A stretch of 64,000 nucleotides of DNA from Pratylenchus scribneri. Its lineage: Eukaryota; Nematoda; Chromadorea; Rhabditida; Pratylenchidae. This document shows positions 1 through 13,845 of this stretch, one piece after another. The stretch covers positions 35,303 through 99,302 of the forward strand of contig JAQSEB010000220.1 in NCBI GenBank assembly GCA_030063045.1, read 5' to 3'. The translations under genes and the position numbers were made by a program. A model generated the notes under the pieces. The model worked only from the letters and a program-made list of their open reading frames with translations. It was not told where the DNA came from and made no database searches. The stretch's first letter is position 1. The number at the start of each line of letters is the position of its first letter.

Positions 1-1094
1 TTTGAAATATTATTCAAAAATTCTTAATTTATTAATCCCTGGGTGTAACTTACACCCAGAACTTTTTATTTCTCTATTCAAATATTCATTTTATTCTATT
101 TATTTGACTATAAGACTAATATATACGATAGATACTGAATACAATATTAATTTGAATTATTATTCAAAAATTCTTAATTTATTAATCCCTGGGTGTAGCT
201 TATACCCAGAACGTTTTATTTCTCTATTCAATTATTCATTTTATTTTATTTATTTGACTATAAGATTAATAGATACGATAGATACTGAATACAATATTAA
301 TTTGAATTATTATTCAAAAATTCTTAATTTATTAATCCCTGGGTGTAACTTATACCCAGAATGTTTTATTTCTCTATTCTATTATTCATTTTTTTCTATC
401 TATTTGACTATAAGATTAATATATACGATAGATACTGAATACAATATTAATTTGAAATATTATTCAAAAATTCTTAATTTATTAATCCCTGGGTGCTGGG
501 TGTAACTTACACCCAGAATGTTTTATTTCTCTATTCTATTATTCATTTTTTTCTATCTACTATAAGACTAATAGATACGATAGATACTGAATACAATATT
601 AATTTGAAATATAATTCAAAAATTCTTAATTTATTAATCCCTGGGTGTAACTTACACCCAGAATGTTTTATTTCTCTATTCTATTATTCATTTTTTTTCT
701 ATCTATTTGACTATAAGATTAATATATACGATAGATACTGAATACAATATTAATTTGAAATATTATTCAAAAATTCTTAATTTATTAATCCCTGGGTGTA
801 ACTTACACCCAGAATGTTTTATTTCTCTATTCTATTATTCATTTTTTTCTATCTATTTGACTATAAGATTAATATATACGATAGATACTGAATACAATAT
901 TAATTTGAAATATTATTCAAAAATTCTTAATTTATTAATCCCTGGGTGTAACTTACACCCAGAATGTTTTATTTCTCTATTCTATTATTCATTTTTTTCT
1001 ATCTATTTGACTATAAGATTAATATATACGATAGATACTGAATACAATATTAATTTGAAATATTATTCAAAAATTCTTAATTTATTAATCCCTG

Positions 1095-4000
1095 GGTGCT
1101 GGGTGTAACTTACACCCAGAATGTTTTATTTCTCTATTCTATTATTCATATTTTTCTATCTATTTGACTATAAGATTAATATATACGATAGATTCTGAAT
1201 ATAATATTAATTCGAAAGATTAGCTAAAAATTTAAAATTTATTAATCACTGGGTGTAACTTACACCCAGAGCGTTTTATTTCTCTATTCTATTATTCATT
1301 TTTTTCTATCTACTATAAGACTAATAGATACGATAGATACTGAATACAATATTAATTTGAAATATTATTCAAAAATTCTTAATTTATTAATCCCTGGGTG
1401 TAACTTACACCCAGAATGTTTTATTTCTCTATTCTATTATTCATTTTTTTTCTATCTATTTGACTATAAGATTAATATATACGATAGATACTGAATACAA
1501 TATTAATTTGAAATATTATTCAAAAATTCTTAATTTATTAATCCCTGGGTGTAACTTACACCCAGAATGTTTTATTTCTCTATTCTATTATTCATTTTTT
1601 TCTATCTATTTGACTATAAGATTAATATATACGATAGATACTGAATACAATATTAATTTGAAATATTATTCAAAAATTCTTAATTTATTAATCCCTGGGT
1701 GTAACTTACACCCAGAATGTTTTATTTCTCTATTCTATTATTCATTTTTTTTCTATCTATTTGACTATAAGATTAATATATACGATAGATACTGAATACA
1801 ATATTAATTTGAAATATTATTCAAAAATTCTTAATTTATTAATCCCTGGGTGTAACTTACACCCAGAATGTTTTATTTCTCTATTCTATTATTCATTTTT
1901 TTCTATCTATTTGACTATAAGATTAATATATACGATAGATACTGAATACAATATTTATTTGAAATATTATTCAAAAATTCTTAATTTATTAATCCCTGGG
2001 TGTAACTTACAACGTTTTATATCTCTATTCAATTATTCATTTTATTCTATTTATTTGACTATAAGACTAATATATACGATAGATACTGAATACAATATTA
2101 ATTTGAAATATTATTCAAAAATTCTTAATTTATTAATCCCTGGGTGTAACTTACACCCAGAACTTTTTATTTCTCTATTCAAATATTCATTTTATTCTAT
2201 TTATTTGACTATAAGACTAATATATACGATAGATACTGAATACAATATTAATTTGAATTAATATTCAAAAATTCTTAATTTATTAATCCCTGGGTGTAAC
2301 TTACACCCAGAACTTTTTATTTCTCTATTCAAATATTCATTTTATTCTATTTATTTGACTATAAGACTAATATATACGATAGATACTGAATACAATATTA
2401 ATTTGAATTATTATTCAAAAATTCTTAATTTATTAATCCCTGGGTGTAGCTTATACCCAGAACGTTTTATTTCTCTATTCAATTATTCATTTTATTCTAT
2501 TTATTTGACTATAAGACTAATATATACGATAGATACTGAATACAATATTAATTTGAATTATTATTCAAAAATTCTTAATTTATTAATCCCTGGGTGTAAC
2601 TTACAACGTTTTATATCTCTATTCAATTATTCATTTTATTCTATTTATTTGACTATAAGACTAATATATACGATAGATACTGAATACAATATTAATTTGA
2701 ATTATTATTCAAAAATTCTTAATTTATTAATCCCTGGGTGTAACTTACACCCAGAACGTTTTATTTCTCTATTCAATTATTCATTTTATTCTATTTATTT
2801 GACTATAAGATTAATATATACGATAGATACTGAATACAATATTAATTTGAATTAATATTCAAAAATTCTTAATTTATTAATCCCTGGGTGTAACTTACAC
2901 CCAGAACTTTTTATTTCTCTATTCAAATATTCATTTTATTCTATTTATTTGACTATAAGACTAATATATACGATAGATACTGAATACAATATTAATTTGA
3001 ATTATTATTCAAAAATTCTTAATTTATTAATCCCTGGGTGTAGCTTATACCCAGAACGTTTTATTTCTCTATTCAATTATTCATTTTATTATATTTATTT
3101 GACTATAAGATTAATAGATACGATAGATACTGAATACAATATTAATTTGAATTATTATTCAAAAAATCTTAATTTATTAATCCCTGGGTGTAACTTACAC
3201 CCAGAACGTTTATTTCTCTATTCAATTATTCATTTTATTCTATTTATTTGACTATAAGACTAATAGCTACGATAGATACTGAATACAATAATAATTTGAA
3301 ATATTATTCAAAAATTCTTAATTTATTAATCCCTGGATGTAACTTACACGCAGAATGTTTTATTTCTCTATTCTATTATTCATTTTTTTCTATTTGACTA
3401 TAAGATTAATATATACGATAGATTCTGAATATAATATTAATACGAAAGATTAGCTAAAAATTTAAAATTTATTAATCCCTGGGTGTAACTTACACCCAGA
3501 ATGTTTTATTTCTCGATTCTATTATTCATTTTTTTCTATCTATTTGACTATAAGATTAATATATACGATAGATACTGAATACAATATTAATTTAAAATAT
3601 TATTCAAAAATTCTTAATTTATTAATCCCTGGATGTAACTTACACGCAGAATGTTTTATTTCTCTATTCTATTATTCATTTTTTTCTATTTAACTATAAG
3701 ATTAATATATACGATAGATACTGAATACAATATTAATTTAAAATTTTATTCAAAAATTCTTAATTTATTAATCCCTGGATATAACTTACACGCAGAATGT
3801 TTTATTTCTCTATTCTATTATTCATTTTTTTCTATTTGACTATAAGATTAATATATACGATAGATACTGAATACAATATTAATTTAAAATATTATTCAAA
3901 AATTCTTAATTTATTAATCCCTGGGTGTAACTTACACCCAGAATGTTTTATTTCTCTATTCTATTATTCATTTTTTTCTATCTATTTGACTATAAGATTA

Positions 4001-7000
4001 ATATATACGATAGATACTGAATACAATATTAATTCGAAAGATTAGCTAAAAATTTAAAATTTATTAATCCCTGGGTGTAACTTACACCCAGAATGTTTTA
4101 TTTCTCTATTCTATTATTCATTTTTTTCTATCTATTTGACTATAAGATTAATATATACGATAGATACTGAATACAATATTAATTTAAAATATTATTCAAA
4201 AATTCTTAATTTATTAATCCCTGGATGTAACTTACACGCAGAATGTTTTATTTCTCTATTCTATTATTCATTTTTTTCTATTTGACTATAAGATTAATAT
4301 ATACGATAGATTCTGAATATAATATTAATTCGAAAGATTAGCTAAAAATTTAAAATTTATTAATCCCTGGGTGTAACTTACACCCAGAATGTTTTATTTC
4401 TCTATTCTATTATTCATTTTTTTCTATCTATTTGACTATAAGATTAATATATACGATAGATACTGAATACAATATTAATTTAAAATATTATTCAAAAATT
4501 CTTAATTTATTAATCCCTGGATGTAACTTACACGCAGAATGTTTTATTTCTCTATTCTATTATTCATTTTTTTCTATTTGACTATAAGATTAATATATAC
4601 GATAGATTCTGAATATAATATTAATTCGAAAGATTAGCTAAAAATTTAAAATTTATTAATCCCTGGGTGTAACTTACACCCAGAATGTTTTATTTCTCTA
4701 TTCTATTATTCATTTTTTTCTATCTATTTGACTATAAGATTAATATATACTGTCAATGCCAATATTTTGCCTAAAAGGGCTTTTCCTATTCATCCTACTG
4801 TAACCCCACTTTTTGCCTAATCGCCCGTTTACCCTATCAATCAACATTGCCCCAATCTGCCTTTTTAAACCAGCCCAATTCCCCATTAATGTTTCTCTTT
4901 TTTGTTCCCTTTTTCCCCCACTTCCCCAACACATTTCCGACGTTCTGTTATCACATTTTTCCGAACAACAGATAAATATATTTAATAAAGTCAAGTCAAC
5001 TAATCCCAATCCCGTCCTAGGGCCACTGGGGGCTTAGGCTCCCGGCGAAGGCCCGGGGCGAGAGTTTAGGCCCACTCTCGCCCCGAACCAACTTTAGTCC
5101 CCGGTATTTTGGGACTATAATATACGATAGATTCTGAATATAATATTAATTCGAAAGATTAGCTAAAAATTTAAAATTTATTAATCCCTGGGTGTAACTT
5201 ACACCCAGAATGTTTTATTTCTCTATTCTATTATTCATTTTTTTCTATCTATTTGACTATAAGATTAATATATACGATAGATACTGAATACAATATTAAT
5301 TTGAAATATTATTCAAAAATTCTTAATTTATTAATCCCTGGGTGTAACTTACACCCAGAATGTTTTATTTCTCTATTCTATTATTCATTTTTTTCTATCT
5401 ATTTGACTATAAGATTAATATATACGATAGATACTGAATACAATATTAATTTGAAATATTATTCAAAAATTCTTAATTTATTAATCCCTGGGTGCTGGGT
5501 GTAACTTACACCCAGAATGTTTTATTTCTCTATTCTATTATTCATTTTTTTCTATCTATTTGACTATAAGATTAATATATACGATAGATTCTGAATATAA
5601 TATTAATTCGAAAGATTAGCTAAAAATTTAAAATTTATTAATCACTGGGTGTAACTTACACCCAGAGCGTTTTATTTCTCTATTCTATTATTCATTTTTT
5701 TCTATCTACTATAAGACTAATAGATACGATAGATACTGAATACAATATTAATTTGAAATATTATTCAAAAATTCTTAATTTATTAATCCCTGGGTGTAAC
5801 TTACACCCAGAATGTTTTATTTCTCTATTCTATTATTCATTTTTTTTCTATCTATTTGACTATAAGATTAATATATACGATAGATACTGAATACAATATT
5901 AATTTGAAATATTATTCAAAAATTCTTAATTTATTAATCCCTGGGTGTAACTTACACCCAGAATGTTTTATTTCTCTATTCTATTATTCATTTTTTTCTA
6001 TCTATTTGACTATAAGATTAATATATACGATAGATACTGAATACAATATTAATTTGAAATATTATTCAAAAATTCTTAATTTATTAATCCCTGGGTGTAA
6101 CTTACACCCAGAATGTTTTATTTCTCTATTCTATTATTCATTTTTTTTCTATCTATTTGACTATAAGATTAATATATACGATAGATACTGAATACAATAT
6201 TAATTTGAAATATTATTCAAAAATTCTTAATTTATTAATCCCTGGGTGTAACTTACACCCAGAATGTTTTATTTCTCTATTCTATTATTCATTTTTTTCT
6301 ATCTATTTGACTATAAGATTAATATATACGATAGATACTGAATACAATATTTATTTGAAATATTATTCAAAAATTCTTAATTTATTAATCCCTGGGTGTA
6401 ACTTACAACGTTTTATATCTCTATTCAATTATTCATTTTATTCTATTTATTTGACTATAAGACTAATATATACGATAGATACTGAATACAATATTAATTT
6501 GAAATATTATTCAAAAATTCTTAATTTATTAATCCCTGGGTGTAACTTACACCCAGAACTTTTTATTTCTCTATTCAAATATTCATTTTATTCTATTTAT
6601 TTGACTATAAGACTAATATATACGATAGATACTGAATACAATATTAATTTGAATTAATATTCAAAAATTCTTAATTTATTAATCCCTGGGTGTAACTTAC
6701 ACCCAGAACTTTTTATTTCTCTATTCAAATATTCATTTTATTCTATTTATTTGACTATAAGACTAATATATACGATAGATACTGAATACAATATTAATTT
6801 GAATTATTATTCAAAAATTCTTAATTTATTAATCCCTGGGTGTAGCTTATACCCAGAACGTTTTATTTCTCTATTCAATTATTCATTTTATTCTATTTAT
6901 TTGACTATAAGACTAATATATACGATAGATACTGAATACAATATTAATTTGAATTATTATTCAAAAATTCTTAATTTATTAATCCCTGGGTGTAACTTAC

Positions 7001-8290
7001 AACGTTTTATATCTCTATTCAATTATTCATTTTATTCTATTTATTTGACTATAAGACTAATATATACGATAGATACTGAATACAATATTAATTTGAATTA
7101 TTATTCAAAAATTCTTAATTTATTAATCCCTGGGTGTAACTTACACCCAGAACGTTTTATTTCTCTATTCAATTATTCATTTTATTCTATTTATTTGACT
7201 ATAAGATTAATATATACGATAGATACTGAATACAATATTAATTTGAATTAATATTCAAAAATTCTTAATTTATTAATCCCTGGGTGTAACTTACACCCAG
7301 AACTTTTTATTTCTCTATTCAAATATTCATTTTATTCTATTTATTTGACTATAAGACTAATATATACGATAGATACTGAATACAATATTAATTTGAATTA
7401 TTATTCAAAAATTCTTAATTTATTAATCCCTGGGTGTAGCTTATACCCAGAACGTTTTATTTCTCTATTCAATTATTCATTTTATTCTATTTATTTGACT
7501 ATAAGACTAATATATACGATAGATACTGAATACAATATTAATTTGAATTATTATTCAAAAATTCTTAATTTATTAATCCCTGGGTGTAACTTACAACGTT
7601 TTATATCTCTATTCAATTATTCATTTTATTCTATTTATTTGACTATAAGACTAATATATACGATAGATACTGAATACAATATTAATTTGAATTATTATTC
7701 AAAAATTCTTAATTTATTAATCCCTGGGTGTAACTTACACCCAGAACGTTTTATTTCTCTATTCAATTATTCATTTTATTCTATTTATTTGACTATAAGA
7801 TTAATATATACGATAGATACTGAATACAATATTAATTTGAATTAATATTCAAAAATTCTTAATTTATTAATCCCTGGGTGTAACTTACACCCAGAACTTT
7901 TTATTTCTCTATTCAAATATTCATTTTATTCTATTTATTTGACTATAAGACTAATATATACGATAGATACTGAATACAATATTAATTTGAATTATTATTC
8001 AAAAATTCTTAATTTATTAATCCCTGGGTGTAGCTTATACCCAGAACGTTTTATTTCTCTATTCAATTATTCATTTTATTATATTTATTTGACTATAAGA
8101 TTAATAGATACGATAGATACTGAATACAATATTAATTTGAATTATTATTCAAAAAATCTTAATTTATTAATCCCTGGGTGTAACTTACACCCAGAACGTT
8201 TATTTCTCTATTCAATTATTCATTTTATTCTATTTATTTGACTATAAGATTAATATATACGATAGATACTGAATACAATAATAATTTGAA
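1095..8290. repeat. Higher-order repeat blocks inside the satellite
   Basis: The stretch from about 1,095 to 3,300 recurs nearly unchanged from about 5,491 to 8,290, recognisable by a rare GGGTGCTGGGTG variant and a following TTAATCACTGGG variant. The offset grows from about 4,396 to 4,990 bp across the block because a 594-bp, four-monomer unit is present in one more copy on the right. A further repeat with an offset of about 1,038 bp is seen at 9,714 and 10,752. This is a hierarchical satellite that expanded by block duplication. Confidence 0.85.
4751..5119. mobile_element. 369-bp interspersed element inserted in the satellite (copy 1)
   Basis: Non-satellite sequence interrupts a monomer. 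The monomer stops at ATATAC (4745-4750) and resumes with ATATAC (5120-5125), consistent with a 6-bp target duplication. The insert is pyrimidine-rich and ends in two hairpins: CGGGGCGAGAGT/ACTCTCGCCCCG at 5054-5085, and TAGTCCC/GGGACTA near 5096-5117. A related copy lies at about 55,935-56,276 with the same order of landmarks (CAATGCC, CCACTTTTTGCCTAATC, CCCAATCTG, AATAAAG). No coding capacity is seen. The transposon class is not clear. Confidence 0.75.
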
Positions 8291-11200
8291 ATATTATTCA
8301 AAAATTCTTAATTTATTAATCCCTGGATGTAACTTACACGCAGAATGTTTTATTTCTCTATTCTATTATTCATTTTTTTCTATTTGACTATAAGATTAAT
8401 ATATACGATAGATTCTGAATACAATATTAATTTAAAATATTATTCAAAAATTCTTAATTTATTAATCCCTGGGTGTAACTTACACCCAGAATGTTTTATT
8501 TCTCGATTCTATTATTCATTTTTTTCTATTTGACTATAAGATTAATATATACGATAGATACTGAATACAATATTAATTTAAAATATTATTCAAAAATTCT
8601 TAATTTATTAATCCCTGGATGTAACTTACACGCAGAATGTTTTATTTCTCTATTCTATTATTCATTTTTTTCTATTTGACTATAAGATTAATATATACGA
8701 TAGATACTGAATACAATATTAATTTAAAATATTATTCAAAAATTCTTAATTTATTAATCCCTGGATGTAACTTACACGCAGAATGTTTTATTTCTCTATT
8801 CTATTATTCATTTTTTTCTATTTGACTATAAGATTAATATATACGATAGATACTGAATACAATATTAATTTAAAATATTATTCAAAAATTCTTAATTTAT
8901 TAATCCCTGGGTGTAACTTACACCCAGAATGTTTTATTTCTCTATTCTATTATTCATTTTTTTCTATCTATTTGACTATAAGATTAATATATACGATAGA
9001 TACTGAATACAATATTAATTCGAAAGATTAGCTAAAAATTTAAAATTTATTAATCCCTGGGTGTAACTTACACCCAGAATGTTTTATTTCTCTATTCTAT
9101 TATTCATTTTTTTCTATCTATTTGACTATAAGATTAATATATACGATAGATACTGAATACAATATTAATTTAAAATATTATTCAAAAATTCTTAATTTAT
9201 TAATCCCTGGATGTAACTTACACGCAGAATGTTTTATTTCTCTATTCTATTATTCATTTTTTTCTATTTGACTATAAGATTAATATATACGATAGATTCT
9301 GAATATAATATTAATTCGAAAGATTAGCTAAAAATTTAAAATTTATTAATCCCTGGGTGTAACTTACACCCAGAATGTTTTATTTCTCTATTCTATTATT
9401 CATTTTTTTCTATCTATTTGACTATAAGATTAATATATACGATAGATACTGAATACAATATTAATTTAAAATATTATTCAAAAATTCTTAATTTATTAAT
9501 CCCTGGATGTAACTTACACGCAGAATGTTTTATTTCTCTATTCTATTATTCATTTTTTTCTATTTGACTATAAGATTAATATATACGATAGATTCTGAAT
9601 ATAATATTAATTCGAAAGATTAGCTAAAAATTTAAAATTTATTAATCCCTGGGTGTAACTTACACCCAGAATATTTTATTTCTCTATTCTATTATTCATT
9701 TTTTTCTATCTATTTGACTATAAGATTAATATATACGATAGATACTGAATACAATATTAATTTAAAATATTATTCAAAAATTCTTAATTTATTAATCCCT
9801 GGGTGTAACTTACACCCAGAATGTTTTATTTCTCTATTCTATTATTCATTTTTTTCTATCTATTTGACTATAAGATTAATATATACGATAGATACTGAAT
9901 ACAATATTAATTTAAAATATTATTCAAAAATTCTTAATTTATTAATCCCTGGGTGTAACTTACACCCAGAATGTTTTATTTCTCTATTCTATTATTCATT
10001 TTTTTCTATTTGACTATAAGATTAATATATACGATAGATTCTGAATATAATATTAATTCGAAAGATTAGCTAAAAATTTAAAATTTATTAATCCCTGGGT
10101 GTAACTTACACCCAGAATGTTTTATTTCTCTATTCTATTATTCATTTTTTTCTATCTATTTGACTATAAGATTAATATATACGATAGATACTGAATACAA
10201 TATTAATTTGAAATATTATTCAAAAATTCTTAATTTATTAATCCCTGGATGTAACTTACACGCAGAATGTTTTATTTCTCTATTCTATTATTCATTTTTT
10301 TCTATTTGACTATAAGATTAATATATACGATAGATTCTGAATATAATATTAATTCGAAAGATTAGCTAAAAATTTAAAATTTATTAATCCCTGGGTGTAA
10401 CTTACACCCAGAATGTTTTATTTCTCTATTCTATTATTCATTTTTTTCTATCTATTTGACTATAAGATTAATATATACGATAGATACTGAATACAATATT
10501 AATTTGAAATATTATTCAAAAATTCTTAATTTATTAATCCCTGGATGTAACTTACACGCAGAATGTTTTATTTCTCTATTCTATTATTCATTTTTTTCTA
10601 TTTGACTATAAGATTAATATATACGATAGATTCTGAATATAATATTAATTCGAAAGATTAGCTAAAAATTTAAAATTTATTAATCCCTGGGTGTAACTTA
10701 CACCCAGAATGTTTTATTTCTCTATTCTATTATTCATTTTTTTCTATCTATTTGACTATAAGATTAATATATACGATAGATACTGAATACAATATTAATT
10801 TAAAATATTATTCAAAAATTCTTAATTTATTAATCCCTGGGTGTAACTTACACCCAGAATGTTTTATTTCTCTATTCTATTATTCATTTTTTTCTATCTA
10901 TTTGACTATAAGATTAATATATACGATAGATACTGAATACAATATTAATTTAAAATATTATTCAAAAATTCTTAATTTATTAATCCCTGGGTGTAACTTA
11001 CACCCAGAATGTTTTATTTCTCTATTCTATTATTCATTTTTTTCTATTTGACTATAAGATTAATATATACGATAGATTCTGAATATAATATTAATTCGAA
11101 AGATTAGCTAAAAATTTAAAATTTATTAATCCCTGGGTGTAACTTACACCCAGAATGTTTTATTTCTCTATTCTATTATTCATTTTTTTCTATCTATTTG

Positions 11201-12300
11201 ACTATAAGATTAATATATACGATAGATACTGAATACAATATTAATTTGAAATATTATTCAAAAATTCTTAATTTATTAATCCCTGGATGTAACTTACACG
11301 CAGAATGTTTTATTTCTCTATTCTATTATTCATTTTTTTCTATTTGACTATAAGATTAATATATACGATAGATTCTGAATATAATATTAATTCGAAAGAT
11401 TAGCTAAAAATTTAAAATTTATTAATCCCTGGGTGTAACTTACACCCAGAATGTTTTATTTCTCTATTCTATTATTCATTTTTTTCTATCTATTTGACTA
11501 TAAGATTAATATATACGATAGATTCTGAATATAATATTAATTCGAAAGATTAGCTAAAAATTTAAAATTTATTAATCCCTGGGTGTAACTTATACCCAGA
11601 GCGTTTTATTTCTCTATTCTATTATTCATTTTTTTCTATCTATTTGACTATAAGACTAATATATACGATAGATTCTGAATCTAATATTAATTCGAAAGTT
11701 TAGCTAAAAATTAAAATTTATTAATCCCTGGGTGTAACTTATACCCAGAGCGTTTTATTTCTCTATTCTATTATTCATTTTTTTCTATCTATTTGACTAT
11801 AAGATTAATATATACGATAGATTCTGAATATAATATTAATTCGAAAGATTAGCTAAAAATTTAAAATTTATTAATCACTGGGTGTAACTTAAACCCAGAG
11901 CGTTTTATTTCTCTATTCAATTATTCATTTTTTTCTATTTATTTTACTATAAGACTAATATATACGATAGATACTGAATACAATATTAATTTGAAATATT
12001 CTTCGAAAATTCTTAATTTATTAATCCCTGGGTGTAACTTACACCCAGAGCGTTTTATTTCTCTATTCTATTATTCATTTTTTTCTATCTATTTGACTAT
12101 AAGACTAATAGATACGATAGATACTGAATACAATATTAATTTGAAATATTATTCAAAAATTCTTAATTTATTAATCCCTGTGTGTAACTTACACCCAGAA
12201 CGTTTTATTTCTCTAGACTATAAGACTAATATATACGATGGACAGTGAATACAATATTAATTTAAATTTTCAATCAAAATTTTATGATTTTATTTTAATC

Positions 12301-12323
12301 CAATGATGTAACTTTCATCATTG
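12301..12323. other. Covarying hairpin in the last degenerate monomer
   Basis: Where the typical monomer has its CTGGGTGT...ACACCCAG arms, this diverged monomer has CAATGATG (12301-12308) and CATCATTG (12316-12323), again exactly complementary. They flank a TAACTTT loop that matches the usual AACTT core. The flanking TTTTATTTCTCTATTCAA tract shows the copy is homologous. Both arms changed together, so dyad symmetry was kept while the sequence was not. Confidence 0.75.
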
Positions 12324-12457
12324 ATCTTTTATTTCTCTATTCAATAATTCATTCTTATATTTATATACCTATATGGCTAATATATAATATTCTATTCATA
12401 GACCTATAAGACAAATATATACGATAGATTCTGAATATAATATAAATTCGAAAAATG

Positions 12458-13845
12458 TTGATTTTGGGCAGGCAAACATTTTGTGCAGTTGGCTTTCATT
12501 TTTGTGGATCAAAAGGATTGGACAAAAAGGCGGCTATATTCTATGTATTAATAAGATAATAAGGAGGAAATAAGATAAAGACCCTATCCTTTAATTCAAA
12601 ATTAAAATTTAAACATTTCAGAGACAATTTAAAGCATAAATTAAATTTAAAAAAAAATGTTTAATTTTCAAGAATTATAAAAATGGAGATGTTAATTTCA
12701 TTTGCTTTCTTGTATTTTCCCAAATTTCAATTTGTCTCAAATTTCTTTTAGGATTTAATCTGGGACCAAATTTAATCTGAACTTTTTGATGATGACAACA
12801 AAGCTTTGTGAAAGGAAGAATGAATAAATGAAAGTGGCCTCAAATTAATAGATCAAATTTCGGTTCAAAACATAAGCAAAAAAGAGTCCTCCACTTTTGA
12901 TGTTTTCCAACTTTATTAGGGAATGATTTGGGGTGGCGGAATGGGGAAAAAGAGGGGAGAAAATGAATGAATGTGGAGATAATCTATATAATTCGCTTTT
13001 TAATTTTGATGCATTTCGATAATTTAGGGAAATTTGTTTAAGGGAAAATTATAAATATTTATGCCAATTTTAGTATATCCAAATTAATCGTAAATCGTAA
13101 CATAAAAATTGCAGCATACAAATTACTAATGTATCTCCACATTTTTCTACGCTCAATTTCTTTTTTATAATTCCTTTGTATTTTCGTTATTTTCGTTCCC
13201 ATCCTCTTCAAATTCAAATTCCCATTGTCCATATGCCATATCCAAATTTTTCCGATAAATGAAAATTCAAATTTATTTTGCCTAAAGGAAATTTCCCAGC
13301 CAATCAAAAATTGGAAAAAATTACCTACATCAATAAAAGCATAATGAATATTTTTACGTTCGATGGCCAGAAAATACATTTGTTTATTTGGCCATTTATT
13401 TGCCCACTCTCTATGTCCATCAAACAAACAACAAAGAGAGGGCTTACGCCTCCAGTCTCCCCGCGGGCGCTCTCAATTTTCTTCTTCTCTTCCTCCAATA
13501 TCCACCAATTTTCTGATTTTAGCTATCTTTCCATCCTTTTCCGCTTTTCCCACTATTTTCTCAATTTAAAAGAATATAAATAAAAATGCATATGGCCTAT
13601 GGCTTTTGGTTTTTTGGCCTATTCCTCTATTGAATTAGTCAATTGATTTTAATAGCAGCAAATGGATGCGATGAGCTATTGGCGAAAAGCTTAAACCTTC
13701 CACTTTTCCCAGTTGTTGTCAACAATTTTGTTGATGAAAACAATTTTCTCTTCAACTTTTCTCCTTAATATTCCCCAAAATCGAATTTTAGAAAAGTGAA
13801 ATTATTTTATTAAACTAATTTGTTTCAACTATTTGCCTTGAAAAA
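12458..13845. other. AT-rich intergenic stretch upstream of the cyclophilin gene
   Basis: I see no convincing exon, RNA gene or repeat between the satellite edge and the cyclophilin start. Short open frames on both strands around 13,060-13,580 lack codon bias and splice structure. The segment presumably contains the cyclophilin promoter, but no TATA box could be fixed with confidence. Confidence 0.5.

Larger units (their letters stand above)
1..12457. repeat. Satellite array, ~146-150-bp monomer with a palindromic box
   Basis: A monomer of about 150 bp starts at 1, 151, 301 and 451 and continues, with indels, to about 12,270; a strongly diverged monomer follows to about 12,457. Each monomer has a short palindrome whose 10-bp arms (CTGGGTGTAA and TTACACCCAG) are separated by one base, then a TATTTCTCTATTC tract, then TATACGATAGATACTGAAT. 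Variants differ in the part before the palindrome: TATTATTCAAAAATTC in one type, AAGATTAGCTAAAAATTT in another. Because 150 is a multiple of three, long Tyr/Ile/Leu-rich frames run across monomers. These are by-products of the period and are not annotated as genes. The array runs off the left edge. Confidence 0.97.

Noticed and set aside
2..12248. Many 60-170-codon frames with a repeated Tyr/Ile/Leu-rich peptide
   Set aside because: They follow the satellite period (a multiple of three), break wherever the period shifts, and have no independent start or splice context.
13059..13583. Small frames on both strands upstream of cyclophilin
   Set aside because: No codon bias, splice partners or recognisable motif.
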